NCBI RefSeq assembly: GCF_014356525.2
Contig: NC_052508.1
Location: 56,492,497-56,556,496 of the forward strand
Direction of reading: 5' to 3'
Length of the DNA: 64,000 nt
DNA from: Nilaparvata lugens
Taxonomy: Eukaryota; Arthropoda; Insecta; Hemiptera; Delphacidae
The notes under the pieces are model-generated. The model searched no databases. It had not been told where the DNA came from and was given only the letters and a program-made list of their open reading frames with translations. This document shows, piece by piece, positions 47,201 through 59,200 of the stretch (position 1 is the first letter of the stretch; the number at the start of each line of letters is the position of its first letter). The translations under genes were made by a program, and so were the position numbers.

Positions 47201-50200
47201 ATTTAAAGGAACTCGAGGTGAGTTGTTCTGGATGATATAATATTCACATCATACAGACTTGAGCACCACGAGCACACACATTTCACTTCTCGTCAGCTGA
47301 TTATATCTGTATTTGTTCAGAAACATTAAGGACCGGTTTCCGAGCTCGGGATTTAGGTCAGATCTAGACTTTGAACAGCTGGAGTCAGAAAATAGGTTTT
47401 CAAAAACGGGGCGTAGTCGCAGTAAATAGTTGCAGCAAAATACATCTTTATTTTCTTGTAATTGGGAACGTTTTTCCTTAACGAAATGTAACATTCCTGA
47501 ATAATTTAAAATAGCTGAAACGTTACACTATTTTCTCTTTATTTTATTTTGTGTTCAGTTTTCTAGTTTTTCGAAATTTAATTTCAACGTGACTTTGACT
47601 ATGGCCACGACTACGTCCCGTTTCGGAAAGCCAATTTTCTGACTCCAGCTGTTTAAAGACCAGAATTTAGCTAAATCCCGAGATCGGAAACCGGCCCTAA
47701 AATACAGATGATAAAAGAAGCGTAGCATCAGCTGATGAAAAGTGAAATGCTTGTGTTCGTGGCGCGCAAGTCTGTAAGCAGCTTTAGGTGAACATTATGT
47801 TATCTCAACACTAAAAATAGAAAGGTTCCTCTGATTAAATTTAGAAGATATGATGAAAATCACGATTTAATTTTTAGTTTAGATAACGGTGCAACAAACA
47901 AACTAGTATCGTTTTCATTTAATACATAAGTTTTTGTGGCAGTCTCAAGTCTTCTATTCCATATGAATATGTAGGATATTACATAGATTTTCTGTATGTA
48001 GCCTATCGCACAAATCTTTCTAAAATTCGATTACGATAGTTTTCGAAGATTGAGATTATTTTTCTTTAATATTTATTCATATAGTTACATTCGGAAATTG
48101 GCAATTTCATCACTTTTTAATAAATGCTTCAAATGAGTGCAAACCAGTATATTTAGTCAAGATTATGAGTCAAGAATCTGAGCAATTTGACTTGTTTGGT
48201 TCCATTAAGGCACTGTTCGTTAAGTGTCGTTTACTGTTCGTTTGGACTCCGACAAGCAAAGGAAATTACTGGAGCTGATTCAAAAATACCATTAATTTTA
48301 TCTATAAAACATGCTCCACCCAGGGATATTGGTTGCGTCCACTAGCTAGCTGCTAAGGGAAAGCAGAGTTGAAAATGTTATGAATCAACCCTCTTGGTTA
48401 CTCCAAAATTTCCTTAACTATGGGTATATGAGTTTCGAACATTTCTAATTACGTGATGCAGCAGCTTTTAGTGGATGGGTCCCGTCCATGTGTGCACAGC
48501 GTGCTTGACTAACATTTTCTGTGAACAATAATCAATTGATACAGGTAACAATAACGTTCGCTACAATAATTCGATCTCTACCCCGATAAAGTTTTCCAAT
48601 ATTGTATTAAATTACTACTGTTTTTTATGTACTTTCATCATATGTCTCGTTTCGTCAAATGTGTTTTTGTTATGTTTTGTTACTTCTTAAGCCGTGTCAA
48701 CACTGAACAAATGTTCGACATGCAAGTTCGGCAAACATGTTTGTTGAGGAGCTCAAGAACAAACATTTTAAAAAGTTTGGACAATCATTGTTTGTCAAAC
48801 AAAAAATTACTGATTTTCTTAACATTTTCAGTGTTGACAGCTTTAAAACTGCTGCAAAACATAAAACCTGTTCTTTCCACTTACAAATATTTTGTTTGTT
48901 GACGCGTCCACACTGGTCACGGACAAACATTGTTTGTCAAACATAATAAAATTTGCCCAAACTGTTTCAACAAACATGTTTGCCGAACATTTGTTCAGTG
49001 TGGACACGGCTTTAAATTGGGTTTATTTGTATATATTGACACTGTTCATAATGTTCGACTTCTGTTTTTGCAGTCGAAATTCCTTGTAAAAGAGAATTTC
49101 CTGGAGGAGCTTGTTGTGACGTCGAAGATGCGCGCTATGGTAGTCGATTGGCTGGTAGATGTGCAGCAGCAATATAATCTGCTACTAGAAACCCTTCATC
49201 TGTCAATCGGAATATTTGACAGATTTTTGGAGGTGAGTTGTATTTTTGCATTCTTTGTTTTTCAAGTTGATGGAAGAATTCTAAATTTCTAATTTGTTTG
49301 AATAGTTAGGGATCCAGAGCTTCAACATTGCACAATCCACAATATTATTAAAACTAATAGATAAACTATAAAATCCATACTGTAATAAAGGAACCAACTG
49401 GCTTATACACGTACGGGATAAGAAAATTATGTTTGACGCATCATCACGTATTTATGCAATTATTTTGCATAAATATTCTTAACACGCGAGTAGTCGCGCC
49501 CGCGGCAAATTGCCGCACAATTGTAACTTTTGTATGTAGCTTTAGGAATTTTCGTTTTCCAAGGTTGGCAGCTCATGTAATCCTCGCTGTGACTGTCCTC
49601 TAGACAATCTTGAACAGTTTGAGGATGACAGAATGAACGTTGACTAATTTCAATGTATAGGTATTATCTTCCTATTTTATATTCCATCTTCTGATTTAAA
49701 CTTTCATTATCTTTTTATTCTAACTATATGTCAAAAATGAGTCAAATAAAGAAGGTATATTCATTCCATTCATGAATAGATTATTTTATCCCATAAAATG
49801 ATAAATTCTAACAATAAATTTGCAGTATGTATTTTTGGAATCTCCTCCATGTATTATGTTATTATATACCATTAAATAGTATATAATTTAAAACACGTTG
49901 AGAAAGATTTGAAATTAATAAATATTGAAAGAGCATTGTCAAAACCAACTGTTTATAGTCTAGGGAGCCATAAGGGTGAGTGTGAGCAAAATGCTCACGT
50001 TCTGCAAGTCCGTGCTACTACTCGCGTGTTAATTAACCGAGGATGATTATAGACCTATTTTCAATTTTCCAAGATTTCATTACGTCAAGTTTTCAGTTTG
50101 TCAAGTTTTAAAAAAGTCCCTTGCGGAGCACGGGTTACCTGCTAGTAAACAATAAAATTTCCTTCAGTAATCTTTATAAGTTTTGTAGTATATGAGCTCC

Positions 50201-53200
50201 TGGCTTTTGTAATGGGAAGGATGAGTGGACCTGCAGCTTTTAGTTGGTTCCGAACCACTTGAAAACGAACTCATAAGTTATATTTAGCGGAGACCGCTCC
50301 TCAAGTAGTCTCCTGTCCAACGGGAGTAGCAGTCGCCTGGATTTTAAATTGATGTTATCTTATCTGAGCGATAACTCATCACCGCGACCACAAAATCAAC
50401 CGCTACCCTTGCTTGAGCTTGAAAACGTTTTGTTTCCAAGATTATTTATTTGATAATAATCTCCCTGAATGTCAATCATTTGCATTCAGAGGAGAATTTA
50501 TTTACAAATATAGTAGTTCAGTTTATTAACAGATGAGATAAATGTAATACAGATATCAAATTCAAGAGATTGCTCAGTTGTAATCTCAATTATTATACCC
50601 CACTATAAATGATATTAAATCATGAAATCTATAGATGATTATGACAAATTATTTTGTGCTATTTTATTCCAATATTATTGTACATATTAGTATTTCTGTA
50701 CTTATTTAATAATTGTTCTGAAAATTGACCAGAGCTCTTGCAAACAACATATTTTTCTTGATGATTTCCATTAAAACTAATCTCGAAGACTTGACCATTA
50801 ATTTTTGTTTCACTATAAAATTTACACTCTGAAATCTATAAAACTTTAGTTCATTCATTGTTGACCCCAAGTAGACCTGAGAATAAACAACATAAATAAT
50901 AAACTCATTACTTTCGATTGCTTTTATCAATCATTTTCAATTCATACTCTTCAACTCATAGGCTATAATGTGACATGGCCCACTGTACTATTCCAAGTAT
51001 GTATCGGCTAATAAATATATTTCTATTTCGAACTATTATACAGATCGAGTTCGGTATCATATGAATTCCACTATATCTGATTTTGAAAATATGTTTTTGT
51101 TTTCACTATTTTTTATTATTTTTTTACCAATTATTATTTACGAATTTGTAGAAACACCGGAGCATAACTAAGAACAAGCTGCAGTTGGCGGGAGTGACTG
51201 CCATGTGGATTGCCGCCAAGTACGAAGAGCTGTTTGCTCCGGAAATCGAAAACTTCGTATTCATTGCGGACAATGCTTTCACCAAGAAAGCAATTTTGGA
51301 AATGGAATGTGTGATCCATAACGCACTCGACTTCTGCTATGGAATGCCATTGGCCATCCATTTTTTGCGTCGTTACAGTCACGTCAGCGAGGTACGTCCA
51401 CAAGTTATTGATATAAATTTAGGAAGAGAATAATTTTTGCGTCAACGCCTGTTTTTCCTCAATATTGTGATATTTTTTAATCTAATTATGATGTTATCGA
51501 GTGACCTGGCTGGCTCAGGTCTGGTGTCAGAGTTTTCAGGTTGCAACTGATCAATTTCAGGGCCTCTGACATGACCGAACGACGGCTTAACGTGTCCATC
51601 CGTAACACGGGTTTTTTCACCTAATATATGAATATGAATAAACATAATCTTCATGCATCTTTTGGTGTATCAAGGTTAGTTGAGGTATACAGAAGGTTAA
51701 CAAGATCTAACTTACGCTTAGATAAGTAGATAAAACATTTTTTTTTTTTCATTTATCTTTACAATTACAAAAAATCATAATAGAAATGACTTGAAGAGAG
51801 AGAGCAACAGGCATAGCCCAAAACTGATCTTCTCCTCATTACGGAAAAATTAAAGTATGATCTTTGATAGGCCCAATAGTTTTATATACATAACTTTGAA
51901 TATCACATTCTGTAATTTATTTTCAGGCCAATGTCTGGAATTCATTGAAGTAAAATCACTTTCAAGATTTTATAAGTCAGCCCAACTATAAAACTAATAA
52001 CCTCACTATTTTCAGATCTAGTTCTCTAAATTCTCACTTAGCGCAAAGAATTAAGTGTTTCAAATAAAGCATTACAAATACATGTGATACATCTCTCCAA
52101 TTTGCTATATGTTTTAAAATAATAATGTAAACATGTAGGTCTTGATCTTAGTTTGAGGGTGTGATCACATTGAATGAATATAATATATGCAACTCTAGTA
52201 TTTTTGTTATTTGTATTATTTATTTCTGCATACGTTCGTATTATTTTTTTCATTTGTATCTGTACAATTTGTATTGTAAAGGAGACATATTTGGGTAAAC
52301 CCGTTGTCTCCATTGTGAATAAATAAATAAACTCAAGCTTGGTAATGCATGTCCAAGCGTGCAGATGAGAAACAAAATCTAGAAAGAGCGATAAAAACAC
52401 TCACTTTGGTGTTGCACTTGCTGGTTACGTTCAGTATGAGCAGCTACATGCTAGTCACAACGTGTTTCAATGGCACTTTAAAATTTTATTTTTTGGTTCG
52501 TGATTCGATTTGCACTTGAACATATAGGCTACGCATTCAATGTGATCACATCCTAATGATTCATACACGTATCATTCTGTCATCATCTTCTGCAAAAAAT
52601 TAGATCGTATCGTCTGCCTGTTTGCCAATTGCACAGTTGCAGTTTGAACGGCATATCAATTTAAACTGGATCCCGAGCTCGGGATTTAGCAAAGTTTTCA
52701 ATAGTCAATAGTCAAAATTCTTTATTACATATTCTTCAAGAATAGCAATTGTTGTCAAGAATAACAAAAAATATATATTTATAATTATATATATTTGAAT
52801 TGTTTGTATTTACAATTATATTTTTTCACTGCCAGTCTGTGTCTGCTGTTTCAAGAAACAGACTTTTAAGGTAGGCGCACACAGATCGTCATCGGACGGA
52901 CGGCACGGATCGGACGATTAGATTTGATGCATTGTTTTCATTTGGAGTGTGCACACCTATCCGCATCGTATAATTCGTACCTGGATGGATGGTGATGCAT
53001 TGTTTTCAATTGGAGTGTGCACACCTATACGATGCGGATAGGTGTGCACACTCCAATTGAAAACAATGTATCAAATCTAATCGTCCGATGCATGCCGTCC
53101 GTCCGATGACGATCTGTGTGCGCCTACCTTAAGGTGTCAGAAAATTGTCTTTCCGAAACGGGGCGTAGTCGTAGTTTTTATGATTATCTTCATTTTCTCA

Positions 53201-56200
53201 TTTCTATAATTGAAAACAGTTTTCCCTGACGAAATTAAACATTGCTAAATTATTCAAAATAGCTCAAACTTTACTCTATTTTCTATTTATTTTATTTTGT
53301 GTTAAATTTTCTAGTTTCTCGAAATTTAATTTAAACATGGACTACAACTACGCCCCGTTTTGGAAAGCTAGTTTTCTGACTCCAGCTGTTTAAAGACTAG
53401 AACTTTGCTAAATCACGAGCTCGGAATCCGGCCCTAAAAGAATATTTCTATTCCATGTTACTTTACTAGTCTTGTTTCTTTAATGGGCTCTACTCTATAG
53501 AGCTGTTGTCTTGGATTTGTTAATAAGTCTGTTTGCAGACAAGAGTTTTCTTAAGCAAACAGTATTGTATTCAATGATATTTGTAATATCATTTGTAAAA
53601 TGGAATTTGACATTTAGTGATATCTTTGAATAAAACTTGATTTGATATTAATTATATTTAGTTTTTAATTTTGAATTGATATTTAATTTTAAATTGATTA
53701 TGATTAATTTCAATGATTATTTGAATTGATTGTGTTGTTTGCTGCACTGCAGGCTGAGGCCAAACACCATATGATTTCGAAGTATCTGCTGGAACTGAGT
53801 CGTCTGGAGTATGCCTTCTGTTCAGTGAGGCCCTCTCTCGTTGCTGCTGCTGCCCTCGGCACCGCTTACTGGTAATCATAAAGCTGGATTCCCTCACAGA
53901 TCAGTGAAAATATAATATCCATGAGTTCTAATTGGACTATTCTCACTCAGCCCGGCCAAGCGAGTATGAATAGTCCTATTAGAACTCAAGCGAATTATAT
54001 TTTCATTTTCACTGTGCCGGTTCACTGAAACTGATATGGTGGGAATTCAGCTTGATTTTTATCCCTCTTACAATACTTACTCGACATTGCTCAATTTGAA
54101 GACCTTGCTCTTCTAAGCTATAGTGAGGTCCATATTATAATGGCAGTGTACAATTGACAATACTGTTGCTGTCTTTTTCTATCATACAACAAAACAGATA
54201 GCACTATTTCTCTCTCACTTTGCAATGTTGTCTATTTGCCAGAATATTTTATATTTACTTTTGACAGTGACTGTACAAAACTGAACAAACCATTTTCTCA
54301 GTCGCCATGTTTTTTCTTCATTCTATCAAAATACTTGAGTACACAAGTCGTATAATTGATTTAAAATGTATTTTTGAAACAATGAAATAATTTTTAAACA
54401 TTACCGTATGAGAAACACAAATTAAAATACCTGAAATGATATTTTAAAAGTAGATAACTAACCATCCTAGACTTCATCCATGCTTAAGTTAGCCTACCCG
54501 TATAGGTTAGACCGGTATAAATAATATTGAAAAGTTATTTCAAAATTAATTCATTAAAAATACTTATGTTTAATTAGGATTTCTATTTTTCTATTATTTT
54601 TAAAGGAAATTGGAATAGAATACCTACCAAATAACTCAATTTCTGTTGTTTTGAAATTCAGATTGTTGTATCACAGCTCACAGCTTTTTAAATTAGCCGC
54701 CATTTCAGGTTTGTATAAAAATAAAAATCTGATCTCAATCATGAAAGCAAATTTTTGAATCAAATTATGAAAAAATATATTTTCTTGATCAATTTTACAT
54801 TAAATTGATTATTTTATCAAGGAAATGATAATTAATATTAGATTAAATTTAATGGGATGAATTGAGTAACAGCTGTGTACAGTCAGTGGCAAAATGGAGA
54901 GACTTGGCAACGTTTTTCTCCTATCTTTCTTCACTGCCATTATAGCGTGGACCTCACTATATAGACTGTTCTGGCTACAAATAGGCTGAACAGTTACTTT
55001 TTAAACTTCCGGTAGTCGCGCCCTACTCAATCACACGAGCAGTCGCGTGTTGTATTTTGTACAACATCCAATTTTCCAAGTGTTATGCACTCTGCTTACT
55101 GTCAAAACATGTTAATTAATTGTATAATTCCTTTTTCCATCTTCTTGGATTATTATACTCCTATGAACATTTGGATGATTACCAATAAGGTACATCAAGC
55201 AAAGCCATCAATTCTATGTTATTGGTTCGTTTACAGTCCCCGTATACAGTCTTTCCCTATCTTATGCACAGTGCGACTTATGCACTGTCGCGACTAAATG
55301 GCACCTAAAGACTGAACCATTGCTCGGTTGATACTGCAACTCAGTGGAGTGATGGGGGAAATTTTGGAATGCATAGGTGACTCATTCACTGACACCACCC
55401 CATTCAATTAGTTTTGTGCAGCAAAAAACTGACACTGTTGTACTTTTTACAACAGCGCGACTGCCGGAAGGTTAAATTTCTCATTGTCGGCCAGTTAATT
55501 TATTTATGAAGGCAACTTTCTACAAGTATTTTGATGATGAGGGGATGAATGATAATACAAACATTTTCATTTATGATGATTTCATGAATGGAAGAGAAGA
55601 GATGATGAGTCAAAGATGAAATAGAAGTTAAGTGTGTTATGAAACTAGAATGAAAGTCAAGGCCTGTAATTGAATTTGTTATTTAATGATGTACAGCCTT
55701 GCTTCCAATTAAGTTGGTTACTTTGCTTCTAATTATTTTTTTCATAAAGCTGTAGCATGAAGAAAAGATAGCATAAGAAGATATTCCATGTTATACATCG
55801 TTTATGTTCTAAATTTCAAGCCGATAACTGTTGATTAGTGTTTATTATTTGATCTTGAAGGTGTGACATTTTTGAAAAAAAACACGTTTTTTTACCACAA
55901 ATCCACTTACGAGGATGCTGAGTGCCCTTCGTGAAAGCTTCGACTGAAATTCAACTCAGCATACTAAGGCAATTTCTAAGCTGTTCTACTGCACAAGATA
56001 ACCGTACAAAAAACTAATTGTTATAATTTATATCTTTGTAATTCTCTTGTTTTTTGTTAAAATAAATATCGATTTTTGCTGTCTATAAATTCTATTAGAT
56101 TAAACATAACTTGACACACACATAAACTTAACACAATATGTGTTTGTCAGGTTCCGTTTAATCTGGTAGATTTCTTGAGGAGGCAAAAAATCGAACTTCC

Positions 56201-59200
56201 ATAAATCGATGTGTCGGTAACTGGCCTATGAGAGACTACTATTGTCACATAGCTTTACAAAAAAGAACTGTTAGGTCAACCGGCTTGAGTTACAAGTGAA
56301 ATTTGGAACAAAAACGCCCCTTACCATTGGATATATAATAATTATGCTATCTTTTCTCTGTGATTGAAATCTGTGTTGCTTTATGGCTAGTTTCTATAGT
56401 GAGGTCCACGTTATAATGGCAGTGTTCGATTAGCAATAGTATTGCTTTCCTTGTCTATCATTCAACAAAGCGGATAGCGCTATCTCTTTCTCGCTTTGCT
56501 CTTTTGTCAGATCGTCCTTTAACAATGGAGAATTAATTTTATTAACAACATATTGCATCTTAGTTATGAAATTATTGAAAGATATAATTTTCTTGCTTAA
56601 TAAGATATAATTGATTATTTTAAACGAGAATGAACAGTTAATATTACATCAATAAACCTGTATCAGCTAGCGTCTATACAAGACAGAGGATCGGCAACGT
56701 TTTTCTCCTATCTTTCTCCACTGCCATTATAACGTGGACCTCACTATAACAATTATTTTATTTGTTTTCAGCATTGTCGAAGGAAAGGATAAGCCGGACA
56801 GATCAGTTTGGAGCCAGGCGCTTGTGTTCTACACAACCTACACTCTCGAAGATGTCAAGCCGTACATCGCAAGTCTTGCCAATTTGGTTGTGAAAGCCGA
56901 AACCTCAAAGCTTCGGGTGAGTTTCTCATTTATTTATACTAATTCCCAATTATATTACTTTAGTTGTAGAGATACATATATCGTTAAATGTATTGCACGC
57001 AACCTTTAATTATGCCAATTTCACCTAGGCTTTATATTTTGTTCTTAAAAGTGACGACATGGAAACACATAATCTGAAAAAAGTATTTTAAAATGGCTAC
57101 CTGAACTGGTAATTATTGGAGAATAACTAGTACCCACTTTACCTTTTTTTTTTAATTCAAACGCTACCAGTTTCAGCACTCATGTCATGCCATTTTCAAT
57201 TGTGGAAATTTTGATAATTGAGAAAGAGGGTACTAGAAATTTCTATAATAATTGAACATAATCTGAAGTTTACGTACGGAAAGAGTGAACATTTCTGCAT
57301 TCATTAAAAATAAACATGAATTTCGCTCTTCAGATTATGTTACTTCGATATCAATTACAGTCCAGGCAATGAATGTTCAAATAAGGGTATAGGAGGAAAG
57401 TTTGGAAGACAATTTTTGATCCCGAAGTTTATTTCAGGGTAGTAAGGAGGTAAACATATATCAAAAGTCCCCACTCCTACTACCTGTGCTAAAGGGATGG
57501 GGGTGGTTCAAAGGTACCACTTTTTGGTTTTTCGCATATAACCACTACCTCCGTAAACAAAGCCGTAGTGCATTCGTGTGACGTCAACACAGGTAGGGCT
57601 CCTACACCAATCAAAATTCGTTGATTTCAGCTGATCTATATCAGCTAGTGTTTTTATTGGTGTAGGAGCCCTACCTGTGCTGACGTCACATGAATGCACT
57701 ACGGCTTTGTTTATGGAGGTAGTGATATAGCTCGAAAACTATGTATCTTACGGACATAGCTGTTAAATTTAAAATTGAAGCTTACATAATTTCCTACAAA
57801 AGCCATTCAACAACTGACATTCCTATATCTTCTATAGTTTTCGAGACATCTTGAAGGTGTGACATTTTTGAAAAAAACATGTTTGCCTCCAATTTTTTGC
57901 TATTTTTCCTCTTATAACTTTTTTCAACATTGATGGAAAAAGAAAAAAATACATGTTGATTATAAGCTTATACAGCAATGAATTCTCTTCAATTTTATGT
58001 ATAATTTCACAAGTGAAGTAATTTCACAAGTTGTAAATGAAACGATGATGTATCATTTCCCTACGACTGTTGCAGCAGCTACAAGCTTTAGTGTTGGGTG
58101 TGAAATCTATAGTTTTGCAACAATAGACCATTTGAGGAAGGAATTCAGAGGGAATGTTTTGAACAAAATTTTTGACTTTGCAGCTTTGTTGGGACTAGTA
58201 AGGAGTAGAATATATTAAAATAACCCATCCCTACCTCATGGTGCTAAAGGGATGAGGGCGGTTTAAAAGTTGCATTTTTAAGGGTTTGCTTCCACGCTCA
58301 TATCTTGGGAAAATGCGTTCAACTGACATGACTAACTATTCAAAAATGAAGCTTGATAAATTATCTACAATTTACATTGAATAGAGTTTTGCGATATTCC
58401 AAACAGTTTTTCGAGATATTCGCTCTTGAAGTTGTGAAATTTTAAAAATAGCAACTTTTAAACCACCCTCATCCCTTTAGCACATGAGGTGGGGATGGGG
58501 ACTTTTAATATATTATCCTTCTTACTAAGCTGCAAAGTCCCAACAAAGCTGCAAAGTCAAAAATTTTGTTCAAAACATTCCCTACCTACATCTATTTATA
58601 TTGGTCCGATTTTCTTGAGCTTTCAGAGGACAAATCCTCTTGGCTTGACGGACTAAGTGAAAGAGCAAACCTGTCGGCTAGTCTACTATAATTATACAGT
58701 TCTATCTCGATATAATGCACCCCGTTATAATAAATTTTTCTGTATTCCCTTGAAACGTCCATATAGCTTTTAACTTTGATATTGTACACCCCGGTTTAGT
58801 ACCTAGCTCGTATTAGTACATTTTTTGAGCGGTCCCAAACGGACGATTAGATTTGATGCATTGTTTTCAATTGGAGTGCGCATACTTATACGATGCTGAT
58901 AGGTATGCGCACTCCAATAGAAAACAATGCATCAAATTTAATCGTCCGATCCGTCCGATGACGATCTGTGTGCGCCTACCTTTAGATGTACTTTATCGAG
59001 GTTCCACTGTAGTTACTCTTCCCAGTAGTAAATCTAATGGGCCAATCAACTATATCAAATAGTTTGGTGTTTACAATAATTCTTACCCTAAGCCATTATT
59101 ATATAAGAATAATGATTGACAATATGCTATAAAAATGATTTAAAATTTACTATGTGTATTGAATTTCAGTTGTAATTCGGGGTTTTATATAAATACTACT

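Noticed and set aside
54118..54963. Possible transposase gene in the longest mariner-type MITE
   Set aside because: No frame of useful length, and no DDE-type motif was visible in any frame I checked.
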